Shown in pieces: positions 1 to 7,156 of a stretch of 35,755 nucleotides of DNA (position 1 is the first letter of the stretch; the number at the start of each line of letters is the position of its first letter). Source of the DNA: CBFIDE01 sp965661265 (GTDB lineage Bacteria; Bacteroidota; Bacteroidia; Flavobacteriales; Schleiferiaceae); NCBI GenBank assembly GCA_965661265.1, contig CBFIDE010000020.1:1-35755 (forward strand), read 5' to 3'. The notes under the pieces were generated by a model. The model ran no database searches. It had not been told where the DNA came from and saw only the letters and a program-made list of their open reading frames with translations. The translations under genes and the position numbers were made by a program.

Positions 1-139
1 ATATAAACTTAGTTCCGTCTCGGTTAACAGCTTCTAATCCAACTCTACCAAGGTCCCAAAGTAATTCTGGACTCATGAGTTCCTGTGAATGGCCTGTAAA
101 AAGTGCTAATAATAATATAAGACTGAATATCCTTTTCAT
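1..139 (-). CDS. S9-family serine peptidase (prolyl oligopeptidase type), N-terminal fragment
   Basis: Only the first 46 codons are inside the window; the gene runs off the left edge. The reading frame starts at an ATG (reverse complement of 137-139). It opens with a signal peptide (MKRIFSLILLLALFTGHSQ), followed by a segment with the residues SPELLWDLGRVGLEAV and then NRDGTKFI. That 'LLW.LGRV' opening is typical of exported S9 peptidases of Bacteroidota, which carry an N-terminal beta-propeller and a C-terminal alpha/beta-hydrolase domain; neither domain is visible here. The protein would act in the periplasm or at the outer membrane on short peptides. A promoter-like site lies just upstream at 160-190. 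Family call is from the N-terminus only, so it is moderate. Confidence 0.65.
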   Translation of the reverse strand, partial: MKRIFSLILLLALFTGHSQELMSPELLWDLGRVGLEAVNRDGTKFI

Positions 140-159
140 AATAGAAGTGTAATTTACAG

Positions 160-190
160 CCAAGATAAGTAAGCTTTATAAGAGTGCCAA
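160..190 (-). promoter_or_regulatory. Probable promoter of the S9 peptidase gene
   Basis: On the minus strand, TTGG (187-190) is followed after 19 bases by TATCTTGG (160-167). This is close to the Bacteroidota housekeeping pattern TTTG-N19..21-TAnnTTTG, with one mismatch in each box. It would start transcription roughly 15 bases before the ATG. Confidence 0.4.
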
Positions 191-191
191 G

Positions 192-468
192 ACTTGTGAA
201 TAGACAACCAAAATAGAGTGCGAGGTCAATGATCAAGAAAGGGAAGTAGATGTGCCCAAGGGCTTTACCCTCAAGCCCTACTTAAATTTAGTTCTTATAT
301 CCGTTAGTCCCAAAAAGGGCTTCTAATAAATGGCAAGAATAAGCTAGATATATTTGAAGCCACCTGAAATAGATCGAGAGATATTTAGTTAAAAAAAACT
401 TAAGTTTCTGGAAATCCTTACGCTTAAATCTGACTCCGAATAATATTTATAAGAATCACCTTTATAAA
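192..468. other. Intergenic stretch without a recognisable gene
   Basis: I see no convincing reading frame between the peptidase promoter and the next gene. There is a small hairpin, GGGCTT (260-265) with AAGCCC (273-278), and a run of eight A at about 391-398. The hairpin has no T tract on either side, so it is not a clear terminator. No promoter of the TAnnTTTG type is visible for the gene at 469. Confidence 0.5.
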
Positions 469-819
469 ATGAGAGAAGTGAATCTAAAATATCTAAGCGT
501 GATTTTCTTTGTCCTTATAACAATAAAGGGTATGGCATGTCAATGTACTCCCTTGAGTAAATTAAATGAGCAAGAATATAATAGGGCTCAGGAGATTTTC
601 ATTGGAGAAGTTATTTCTGTTTCAGTCTTTAGTAGTTTGGAATTAGAAATTACTTTTTTAGTGGAAGAAAATCTGAAACAAACGGAACTTAAAAAGGAAA
701 TAAAAGTTAGAACAAATAGAGGAGGTGGAGCTGCTTGCGCTCTGCCCGTGCGAAAAGGCGAGAGATGGTATATTTTTCCTAGGAGTACGAATAAGGTATA
801 TTTAAAGGTTGCGGTATGA
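469..819 (+). pseudogene. Truncated TIMP/NTR-like secreted protein
   Basis: A 116-residue frame opens with a hydrophobic signal segment (residues 7-23), then an A-C-x-C motif (Cys24, Cys26) and an 'IFIGEV' strand. This is the N-terminal pattern of bacterial TIMP/NTR-like secreted proteins, where the CxC cysteines pair with downstream cysteines in an OB-fold. One later cysteine (in GGGAACALP) and the family-typical 'GERWYIF' strand are present. The frame then stops at 817-819, well before the usual C-terminus. A second frame (809-991) takes over at once with unrelated-looking sequence, so this looks like a gene truncated by a frameshift or small deletion. A short intact secreted protein cannot be excluded. 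Confidence 0.5.
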
Positions 820-991
820 CCACCGGACAAAAAAGTATTCATGGTGGATTATTAATACCGTTTATTTTGACGGATATAACAAAGAGATTGAAAGCTTGTG
901 GATAGATCCTAAATCAGGTGAACTGATCAAGTATTTATTTGAAGACAATCTCGTTGACATTATTGGAAGACCAAGAGAAAAAGAAAAGTAG
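806..991 (+). pseudogene. C-terminal fragment, possible PepSY-like fold
   Basis: This frame follows a stop codon at 803-805 and overlaps the end of the preceding gene. The only possible start is TTG 809. The sequence KKYSWWIINTVYFDGYNKEI followed by ESLWIDPKSGELI has the shape of a PepSY-like domain (W..., strand, 'IDPKSGE' turn), which normally forms the end of a longer protein. I infer that it is the tail of a second gene, or of the preceding one after a +1 frameshift between 805 and 816. It is followed by the terminator at 1022-1055. No catalytic residues can be named. The family call is tentative. Confidence 0.35.
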
Positions 992-1021
992 GCTTAGGAT
1001 TATTTAATTCAAGCAAGCATA

Positions 1022-1055
1022 AAAAAGCCCCAAATCAATCGATTTGGGGCTTTTT
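1022..1055. terminator. Bidirectional intrinsic terminator
   Basis: A perfect 15-bp stem pairs 1022-1036 (AAAAAGCCCCAAATC) with 1041-1055, with loop AATC. A and T tracts flank it on both strands. It sits between the plus-strand fragment ending at 991 and rng, which ends at 1070 on the minus strand, so it can serve both. Confidence 0.9.
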
Positions 1056-1069
1056 AATATTCTTAAATT

Positions 1070-2617
1070 TTAGAAGGAATATTTTTCATCCTTGCTATTA
1101 TGAAGCTCATATTCCAAAAACTTAAAACTGTCTCTTGGAACAATTTTAATTCTTCTATTGAACTTCTTGCTCCATGTTTTTTTAATGCTGTGAAACCAAT
1201 TTCCTTTGGTCAAATAGGCTGCAATAAAAGGATGTGTATGCACGTAAATATATTTGTCCTTTTCTTGCTTAGAAACAAGTTCAATTTTGTTTTCAATCTC
1301 ATCGATAATTAAAATTGGAGCTTCTACACTACCACTGCCATCAGGATTCTCTTCTCTAGTCTGAATATTCATTTCAGGCCTAACCCTTTGTCTAGTGATC
1401 TCAATTAAACCGAATCTACTAGGAGGAAGAATTTTATGCTTTGCGCGATCTGTTTTCATTTCTTCCTTAAGCTTCTCAAACAATTGCTTTCTGTTTTCAG
1501 CTTTATGCAGGTCAATGAAATCAACTACTATAATTCCGCCCATATCGCGTAAGCGTAATTGCCTAGCAATCTCTTCTGCCGCTGCAAGATTCACCGTTAA
1601 GGCATTAGCCTCTTGGTTATCATTGCTATTGGTTCTATTACCACTATTCACGTCAATGACATGCATAGCCTCAGTATGCTCAATTATTAAGTAAGCACCT
1701 TTGCCCATAGATACGGATCTTCCAAAACTGCTCTTGATCTGTCTCTCAACACCAAAGTGCTCAAATGCAGGAAGTTTTCCGTCATAATGTTTTACAATTT
1801 CCTCTTTCTCAGGCTTAATTTTTTTCATGAACTCTTTGAGCTCAATCTGAAGATCTTTATTGTCAACAACTATGCTGCTGAATGAATCATTTAATAAATC
1901 TCTAAGTAAAGAAGAAACACGATTTAACTCTCTAAGTGCTCTAGCTGGCGCTTTAACTCTTTGAACTTGACGATGTAAGGTTTTCCACTTAACCGCCAGT
2001 GCATTTAAATCTGCATCTAATTCTGCTACAGAGCAATCCTGTGCTGCTGTTCTAACAATCACGCCAAAGCCAGCTGGCTTAATGCTTTTGACAAGTCGCC
2101 TTAATCTGTCTTTTTCATCGCTATCTCTAAGTTTTGAGCTGACGCTTACTCTGTTAGAGAAAGGAACAAGTACTAAATATCTACCCGCTAAGGATAGTTC
2201 TGTAGTTATTCTTGGACCTTTGGTTGAGATGGGCTCTTTTGCAATTTGGACTATAATAGTCTGCCCTGTCTTCAACACCTTTTCAATACTACCGTTTTTA
2301 TCTATATCTGGCTCTGTTGTAAAATCAGCCAAAGACCATCGCTGCTTGCCAGTAAGAGTGCGCTTACTAAACTTGTTCAGTGAATTAATCTGAGGTCCTA
2401 AGTCATGATAATGCAAAAAGGCATCCTTTTCGTAACCAACATCCACAAAAGCAGCATTTAACCCAGGTACAATCTTTTTGATCTTACCAAGGTAAATGTC
2501 TCCTACAGCGAATTCATTAGAATTATCATAATGGAGCTCAGACAACTTGCCATTCTTTAAAAGGGCTATAGATGTCTCATCAGCAGTACTGGAATTAATA
2601 ATTAATTCTGTACCCAC
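1070..2617 (-). CDS. rng: Ribonuclease G (Rne/Rng family endoribonuclease)
   Basis: 515 residues, the length of RNase G rather than RNase E. The enzyme cleaves single-stranded, A/U-rich RNA in rRNA maturation and mRNA turnover. An S1 RNA-binding domain starts near residue 36 ('VGDIYLGKIKKIVPGLNAAFVDVG'-type segment, 38-61) and appears interrupted by about 35 extra residues (76-110). The metal-binding catalytic pair is visible as Asp322 in VIDVNSGN and Asp366 in GGIIVVDFIDL. The long C-terminal scaffold of RNase E is absent. The start is GTG at 2615-2617. No promoter box lies in the 97 bases upstream, so it is probably transcribed with the small basic peptide gene, through the hairpin at 2656-2694. 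Confidence 0.95.
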   Translation of the reverse strand: MGTELIINSSTADETSIALLKNGKLSELHYDNSNEFAVGDIYLGKIKKIVPGLNAAFVDVGYEKDAFLHYHDLGPQINSLNKFSKRTLTGKQRWSLADFTTEPDIDKNGSIEKVLKTGQTIIVQIAKEPISTKGPRITTELSLAGRYLVLVPFSNRVSVSSKLRDSDEKDRLRRLVKSIKPAGFGVIVRTAAQDCSVAELDADLNALAVKWKTLHRQVQRVKAPARALRELNRVSSLLRDLLNDSFSSIVVDNKDLQIELKEFMKKIKPEKEEIVKHYDGKLPAFEHFGVERQIKSSFGRSVSMGKGAYLIIEHTEAMHVIDVNSGNRTNSNDNQEANALTVNLAAAEEIARQLRLRDMGGIIVVDFIDLHKAENRKQLFEKLKEEMKTDRAKHKILPPSRFGLIEITRQRVRPEMNIQTREENPDGSGSVEAPILIIDEIENKIELVSKQEKDKYIYVHTHPFIAAYLTKGNWFHSIKKTWSKKFNRRIKIVPRDSFKFLEYELHNSKDEKYSF

Positions 2618-2655
2618 TTTTAATATTTTTAGAAACCTTTTGGTCTCGTTAGTAT

Positions 2656-2694
2656 AAACGCCGAAAGCACCTTTAATTGGTGCTTCTGCGGTTT
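2656..2694 (-). other. Imperfect stem-loop in front of rng
   Basis: Read on the minus strand, a stem of about 16 pairs with three mismatches forms between 2679-2694 and 2656-2671. Its core is AAGCACC with GGTGCTT and the loop is AATTAAA. No T tract follows it, so it is not a standard terminator. It separates the 29-codon gene from rng and could be a processing site or a partial attenuator. Confidence 0.55.
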
Positions 2695-2714
2695 ATGTCA
2701 AGAAGCAATAAGTA

Positions 2715-2804
2715 TTACTTCTTCTTATGACGGTTTTTTCTTAAACGCTTTTTACGCTTATGAGTTGCCATCTTATGTCTCTTTCTTTTCTTACCACTTG
2801 GCAT
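2715..2804 (-). CDS. Very basic 29-residue peptide upstream of RNase G
   Basis: An ATG-initiated frame (2802-2804) ends in TAA (2715-2717) and encodes 29 residues, beginning MPSGKKRKRHKMATHKRKKR and ending LRKNRHKKK. More than half of the residues are Lys or Arg, there is no acidic residue, and there are three histidines. That composition fits a small rRNA-binding or ribosome-associated peptide. It lies 12 bases after the TPR gene and 97 bases before rng, in the same direction. I recall near-identical short frames next to RNase G in other Bacteroidota, which argues that it is real, but I cannot check this. Whether it is one of the small ribosomal proteins described for this phylum is open. 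Confidence 0.7.
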   Translation of the reverse strand: MPSGKKRKRHKMATHKRKKRLRKNRHKKK

Positions 2805-2816
2805 AATGCTGTGATT

Positions 2817-3329
2817 TTAAATGTTAATTTCTTTAATTTCTTCTTGTATAGTCTCCTTCACTTCTGAAGTAGCTAGTTCCAAGGCTTTTTTATAAGGTTC
2901 CTTGGATCCTTCCATATCTCCATTAGCTCTCATTGAACGTGCTAGTAATAGCCATCCATCTGCATTGTTTGGATCAATAGTAACAACATTGGTAAATCTC
3001 TCAATTGCTTTTTCAAACTGACCTGATTCCATAGAAAGCTGGCCCAGCGTGAATTGTGCATAAATGTTTTCAGGGTGGTCTTCTGCTACCTGTCTGATTT
3101 TTAAAATTGCTTTCATCGGAGGAGCACTGCCGCTTCTTAATTCTGCTAAGCCTTCATCAACGATTTGCTCTGGCGTTTGAAGATCCCTACTATGATCATG
3201 TCCGTCTTCTGCAGAATGCTGCTCTTCATTAACAACCGGCGTCTCAGCGCTTGGTGTTACATCCATGAAGTTCAAGGCAATTAAAATTGCTACACCTAAA
3301 ACGATTAATATGAGGATTCCCTTTTTCAA
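2817..3329 (-). CDS. Membrane-anchored TPR protein
   Basis: 170 residues. One N-terminal membrane segment (about residues 4-22, ILILIVLGVAILIALNF) is followed by an acidic, His/Asp-rich linker with EDGHDHS. Three tetratricopeptide-like helix pairs then span about 85-160, recognised by 'NIYAQFTLGQLSMESGQFEKA' and 'NADGWLLLARSMRANGDMEG'-type repeats. TPRs mediate protein contacts; the partner is not evident. The start is TTG (3327-3329), four bases after the HU stop, so the gene is probably co-transcribed and perhaps translationally coupled with HU. The architecture resembles the CcmH/NrfG-type TPR proteins, but no cytochrome-c genes are nearby. Confidence 0.85.
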   Translation of the reverse strand: MKKGILILIVLGVAILIALNFMDVTPSAETPVVNEEQHSAEDGHDHSRDLQTPEQIVDEGLAELRSGSAPPMKAILKIRQVAEDHPENIYAQFTLGQLSMESGQFEKAIERFTNVVTIDPNNADGWLLLARSMRANGDMEGSKEPYKKALELATSEVKETIQEEIKEINI

Positions 3330-3333
3330 CTAA

Positions 3334-3621
3334 TTAAGCCTTTACTTTTTTCTTTACACTCTCAACAAAAGTCTTTGCTGGTTTGAAAGAAGGAATATTG
3401 TGTGCAGGAATAATAATTGTTGTGTTCTTAGAGATGTTTCTTCCTGTCTTTTCTGCTCTACGCTTTACAACAAAACTTCCGAAACCTCTTAAGTAAACAT
3501 TCTCACCAGTTTCAAGCGATGTGCGAATTTCTTTCATGAAAGATTCAACAGTTGCTTGAACGTCAGCTTTTTCCATGCCAGTTTTGTCTGAGATTCTGGT
3601 AACGATGTCTGCCTTGGTCAT
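3334..3621 (-). CDS. HU-family DNA-binding protein
   Basis: 95 residues, the normal HU/IHF length. It starts MTKADIVTRISDKTGMEKAD, typical of the HU dimerisation helices. It has the turn 'YLRGFGSFVVKRRAEKTGRN' and the DNA-arm segment ending at 'IPAHNIPSFKPAK', where the proline that intercalates DNA sits. HU dimers bend and compact DNA. It is the first gene of a minus-strand unit continuing into the TPR protein, the 29-residue peptide and rng. A well-formed promoter lies at 3665-3696, giving a leader of about 37 bases. HU versus IHF subunit cannot be decided from this alone; the sequence is closer to HU. Confidence 0.93.
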   Translation of the reverse strand: MTKADIVTRISDKTGMEKADVQATVESFMKEIRTSLETGENVYLRGFGSFVVKRRAEKTGRNISKNTTIIIPAHNIPSFKPAKTFVESVKKKVKA

Positions 3622-3664
3622 TTGATATTTTATTAAAAGTTAAACTGCTTATTTTTAAGGGCTG

Positions 3665-3696
3665 CAAATATAGAACTATTTTCAGTGGATACGAAA
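3665..3696 (-). promoter_or_regulatory. Promoter of the HU-TPR-peptide-rng unit
   Basis: On the minus strand, TTTC (3693-3696) is followed after 20 bases by TATATTTG (3665-3672) and then C. This matches the Bacteroidota pattern TTTG-N19..21-TAnnTTTG with one mismatch in the -33 box. Transcription would begin near 3658-3660. Confidence 0.65.
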
Positions 3697-3743
3697 GATA
3701 ATTAATAGAAAAAAATACCTTAATTCGCTCAAAGTCAAATAAT

Positions 3744-4802
3744 TTGGATAATTCTCTTTTTAGAAATACACTTTTAGATTGGTATAATTCCAATTTACGT
3801 CAACTTCCATGGCGTGAAACTAAGAACCCTTACTTCATTTGGTTGTCAGAAATTATCCTTCAACAAACAAGGGTTGCACAGGGTATGAATTACTATCAGA
3901 AATTTGTTGGGAAGTATCCAAGGGTTTCTGATTTGGCTTCCGCCGATATTGATAGCGTCCTTAAAGACTGGGAGGGCTTGGGCTACTATTCAAGAGCTCG
4001 CAATCTACATGCTAGTGCAAAAATGATTATGGATGAGTATAAAGGAATCTTCCCAGAAAAGTATGAGGAAATAATAAGGTTGAAAGGAGTAGGTGATTAT
4101 ACAGCTTCTGCAATTTCATCATTTGCCTTTGATGAGGCGCAAGCTGTTTTAGATGGTAATGTATTTAGATTCTTATCTAGGTACTTTGGAATATCTCATC
4201 CTATAAATAGCGGAAAAGGGCAGAAGGAGTTTAAAAAATTGGCGCTTGAATTATTGGATCGCGATAATCCTGCAATATATAATCAGGCGATTATGGAATT
4301 TGGCGCTATTCAGTGTGTTCCTGTCAATCCTGATTGTCAAAAATGCCCATTTCAGAACTCTTGTTTTGCTTTTGAAAAAAATGAGCAAAAGAACTTCCCT
4401 GTAAAAATCAGGAAGGTTTATAGCAGAAAACGCTACCTGAACTATCTCTTTTTAAGCAATGAAGATAAAATAGCCGTTGTCAAAAGAGCTGATAAGGATA
4501 TTTGGGCATCTCTAAACCAGTTTATCTTGATAGAAAGTAATGACCAGCTTTTAAATGCAGTCCAATTTAGTAAAGAAATAGGTCTTGAAATAAGTATTGA
4601 GCTTCAGGAGGATTTACCTAAACATAAGCTTAGTCACCAAGATTTATTTATTAGAATATTTGTTGCAAGCGGTTTAATCCCCAAAATAGATAGTAATGTA
4701 ACTTGGGTTTCAAAGGAGGAATTGGAAAAGCTTGCATTCCCAAAACCTTTGCGCAGTTTTCTGGATAGAAATGAACTATCTTTGCGTATATTTAATCGGT
4801 AA
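3744..4802 (+). CDS. mutY: Adenine DNA glycosylase MutY
   Basis: 352 residues. MutY removes adenine mispaired with 8-oxoguanine. The helix-hairpin-helix glycosylase domain carries the catalytic Glu36 (WLSEIILQQTRV) and Asp137 (AVLDGNVFR) with the HhH loop LKGVGDYTASA (113-123). The [4Fe-4S] loop is complete: Cys191, Cys198, Cys201 and Cys207, in the C-x6-C-x2-C-x5-C pattern. The C-terminal part (about 225-345) is the Nudix-like 8-oxoG recognition domain. The start is TTG at 3744, since no ATG lies upstream in frame and the N-terminus aligns with the family from there. It is divergent from HU and is the first gene of a conserved mutY-ssb-gldE-gldD series. A promoter for ssb lies inside its 3' end. 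Confidence 0.96.
   Translation: MDNSLFRNTLLDWYNSNLRQLPWRETKNPYFIWLSEIILQQTRVAQGMNYYQKFVGKYPRVSDLASADIDSVLKDWEGLGYYSRARNLHASAKMIMDEYKGIFPEKYEEIIRLKGVGDYTASAISSFAFDEAQAVLDGNVFRFLSRYFGISHPINSGKGQKEFKKLALELLDRDNPAIYNQAIMEFGAIQCVPVNPDCQKCPFQNSCFAFEKNEQKNFPVKIRKVYSRKRYLNYLFLSNEDKIAVVKRADKDIWASLNQFILIESNDQLLNAVQFSKEIGLEISIELQEDLPKHKLSHQDLFIRIFVASGLIPKIDSNVTWVSKEELEKLAFPKPLRSFLDRNELSLRIFNR
4777..4784 (+). promoter_or_regulatory. Internal -7 box for ssb inside mutY
   Basis: TATCTTTG followed by C, an exact TAnnTTTG match, lies in the last codons of mutY, 41 bases before the ssb ATG. A TTTG at 4748-4751 is 25 bases upstream, longer than the usual 19-21, so the -33 box is uncertain. It would let ssb be expressed independently of mutY. 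Confidence 0.5.
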
Positions 4803-4825
4803 ATTATTTATATTTAATTGATTCT

Positions 4826-5257
4826 ATGGCTGGTAGTCTAAACAAAGTAATGCTTATTGGTAATCTAGGTAAAGATCCTGAGCTTAAAGTTTTTGATGGA
4901 GGTAATTCTTTAGCAAGATTTCCTATTGCAACATCTGAAACCTACAATAACAAGCAAAATGAAAAGGTTACTCAAACTGAATGGCATACAATTGTTGTTA
5001 GACGTGGTTTGGCTGAAGTAGCAGAGAAGTATCTGCATAAAGGAGATAAGGTATTTATTGAAGGAAAGCTAAAAACTAGAAGTTGGGAAACTCAGAATGG
5101 CGAAAAGAGATATTCTACTGAGATTCATGCAGATAATATGACCATGCTTTCAGGCCCTAGAAATAATGCATCGGCCGAAGATAATTCTTCAACTGCTCAG
5201 AGTAGCTCTGCAAGTATAAGCGCTGAGCCTGATGATAATGACGACTTACCATTTTAA
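4826..5257 (+). CDS. ssb: Single-stranded DNA-binding protein SSB
   Basis: 143 residues. The OB-fold spans about 5-110 with the family signatures NKVMLIGNLGKDPELK, 'FPIATSE' and 'KGDKVFIEGKLKTRSWE'. A Ser-rich linker follows. The acidic tip ends DDNDDLPF, the docking tail that binds replication and repair proteins. SSB coats single-stranded DNA as a tetramer. It lies 23 bases after mutY and the next gene starts 23 bases later. An exact -7 box within mutY suggests that ssb has its own promoter in addition to read-through. Confidence 0.97.
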   Translation: MAGSLNKVMLIGNLGKDPELKVFDGGNSLARFPIATSETYNNKQNEKVTQTEWHTIVVRRGLAEVAEKYLHKGDKVFIEGKLKTRSWETQNGEKRYSTEIHADNMTMLSGPRNNASAEDNSSTAQSSSASISAEPDDNDDLPF

Positions 5258-5280
5258 TAAAAGAATAAAAAAATAATCTG

Positions 5281-6600
5281 TTGGATCCAGACCCCCCCAG
5301 TTTAAGCTTTCTCTCTGAAATTTTTCAACCATTTCAAATAGAGTACTTGATACCTCTTGTTATCCTTGTACTTCTTCTTCTTGCTAGTGCACTTATCAGC
5401 GGATCTGAAGTTGCATTTTTTTCATTAAATCCACAGGACCTGGAAGAAGTGAAAAACTCAAACCCTAAAGGACATGAGCTGCTTGAGGATTTATTGTCAA
5501 AACCTAAATCATTACTTGCTACAATACTGATTACCAATAACTTTACTAATGTTGGAATCATTATCTTATCTTCTTTCTTAACCAACTCGCTATTTGATTT
5601 TACAAATTATCCTACCCTAGGGTGGATAGTTCAAGTAGTTAGTATCACATTTATTCTTCTATTATTCGGAGAGGTTTTACCTAAAATTTATGCTAATAAG
5701 GAGTCCATTAGCTTTAGTTTGAGAATGAGTAAGGCAATGATGCTATTAAGATCTGCTTTGAGACCGGTGAGTAGGCTTTTAGTAAGGTCAACTAGCTTTT
5801 TAGAAAAAAGGCTTAAAACTAATTCTAAGAATTTATCAGTAGATGATCTCACTCAAGCTCTGGAGCTTACAGATGAATCAGAAGTTGATGATCAGAAAAT
5901 ATTAGAAGGGATTGTCAAGTTTGGTAATACTAATGTAAAGCAGGTCATGAAGGCCAGGACTGATGTTGTATGTATTCCTAAAGATTGGAATTATGCGCAG
6001 TTAATGAAAGTGATACTGGATTCTGGATACTCTAGAATTCCTGTTTTTGAAGATAATTTTGATAATGTTAAGGGCATTCTTTATATCAAGGATATACTCC
6101 CGCATATTGAAAAGGCTGAAGATTTTAATTGGCAGGAGCTATTGAGAGAGCCTTTTTATGTTCCTGAGAATAAAAAGCTGGATGATCTCTTAAAGGAGTT
6201 TCAAGAGAAGAAAATTCACCTGGCAATTGTAGTAGATGAATTTGGTGGTACAAGTGGAATTATCACTTTAGAAGATGTTATTGAAGAAATTGTAGGAGAA
6301 ATTAGTGATGAGTTTGATGATGATGAGTTGTTCTACTCAAAATTAGATGACAATAATTATGTTTTTGAAGCTAAAATTCACTTAACCGATTTCCTTAGAG
6401 TAATGGAGTTAGACTCTGAAATATTTGGGGATGAAATGGCTGAGGCGGATACCTTAGCTGGATTACTTTTAGAAATAGCGGGTAAGTTTCCGCTAAAAGG
6501 AGAGGAGATACTTTATAAAGGCTTTACATTCATTGTAGAGAGCCTTGAAGACAGGAGGATAAAAAGAATTAAAGTAAAATATGAAGCTGAAGGGAATTAG
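5281..6600 (+). CDS. gldE: GldE, CNNM/CorC-type membrane protein of gliding motility
   Basis: 439 residues. An N-terminal DUF21/CNNM membrane domain (about 20-200, three to four membrane segments including 'LIPLVILVLLLLASALISGS') is followed by a CBS pair (about 215-335, with 'QVMKARTDVVCIP' and 'HLAIVVDEFGGTSGIITLED') and a CorC/HlyC C-terminal domain (about 345-435). This is the magnesium/cobalt-efflux-like architecture. The position directly between ssb and gldD identifies GldE, an inner-membrane protein linked to gliding and type IX secretion, whose loss can be compensated by extra GldD. The start is TTG 5281 (MDPDPPS...), a beginning I know from other GldE proteins. It overlaps gldD by 20 bases. 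Confidence 0.9.
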   Translation: MDPDPPSLSFLSEIFQPFQIEYLIPLVILVLLLLASALISGSEVAFFSLNPQDLEEVKNSNPKGHELLEDLLSKPKSLLATILITNNFTNVGIIILSSFLTNSLFDFTNYPTLGWIVQVVSITFILLLFGEVLPKIYANKESISFSLRMSKAMMLLRSALRPVSRLLVRSTSFLEKRLKTNSKNLSVDDLTQALELTDESEVDDQKILEGIVKFGNTNVKQVMKARTDVVCIPKDWNYAQLMKVILDSGYSRIPVFEDNFDNVKGILYIKDILPHIEKAEDFNWQELLREPFYVPENKKLDDLLKEFQEKKIHLAIVVDEFGGTSGIITLEDVIEEIVGEISDEFDDDELFYSKLDDNNYVFEAKIHLTDFLRVMELDSEIFGDEMAEADTLAGLLLEIAGKFPLKGEEILYKGFTFIVESLEDRRIKRIKVKYEAEGN

Positions 6601-7156
6601 TATTTTATTAATTACAGTTACCATCTTATGTTCTTGCAGAACTGACAATAGCGATGCTACTCCTAAACCTCGTGGATATTTTAGATTAGCAACACCACCT
6701 GCTGAGTACAGTGTTTTAGAGCATGATTGCCCTTATGCTTTTGATATAAATAAATACGCACGATGGGAAAGGAAACGGCAAGAATGTTGGGGAGATATTT
6801 ATTACCCTAAGATGAAGGCTAGAGTGCAGTTGACTTATAGAAGCGTCAATGATCAAAATTTAGAAAGCCTCATTACGGATAGTCAAGGAATGGCTTTTGA
6901 ACACGTTGTTAGGGCTGAAGGAATGAAAGATTATATTATTCGTGATGATGAGAAAAGAGTCTTTGGAATGATTTATCAAATTGCTGGTGATGCTGCAAGC
7001 TCAGCGCAATTTTTTCTTACTGACTCCACAGATAATTTCTTGAGGGGTGTGCTTTACTTTTATGCATCGCCCAATGCAGATTCATTAAGCCCTGTTAATG
7101 ATTATATGTTTGACGAAATAACTCATTTGGTTGAAACCTTTCAATGGCAGAACTAG
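6581..7156 (+). CDS. gldD: GldD gliding-motility lipoprotein
   Basis: 191 residues. A lipoprotein signal is visible: a hydrophobic stretch 6-16, then L-C-S-C with the acylated Cys19. The conserved GldD opening 'PKPRGYFRLATPPAEY' and then 'DCPYAFDINKYA' follow, as in known GldD. GldD is a periplasm- or outer-membrane-anchored lipoprotein needed for gliding and chitin use in Flavobacterium. Its molecular function is not known. The ATG start overlaps the end of gldE by 20 bases, so the two are likely translationally coupled. The last 13 bases overlap the DUF2007 gene. Confidence 0.92.
   Translation: MKLKGISILLITVTILCSCRTDNSDATPKPRGYFRLATPPAEYSVLEHDCPYAFDINKYARWERKRQECWGDIYYPKMKARVQLTYRSVNDQNLESLITDSQGMAFEHVVRAEGMKDYIIRDDEKRVFGMIYQIAGDAASSAQFFLTDSTDNFLRGVLYFYASPNADSLSPVNDYMFDEITHLVETFQWQN

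Noticed and set aside
45..236. 63-codon frame on the minus strand
   Set aside because: It overlaps the clearly coding start of the S9 peptidase in another frame and reads as shadow sequence.
260..278. Hairpin GGGCTT/AAGCCC as a terminator or small RNA
   Set aside because: The stem is only six pairs, no T tract follows on either strand, and no promoter is visible beside it.
588..842. Minus-strand frame opposite the TIMP-like gene
   Set aside because: It is the antisense of a region with a signal peptide and CxC motif on the plus strand, and shows no family features.
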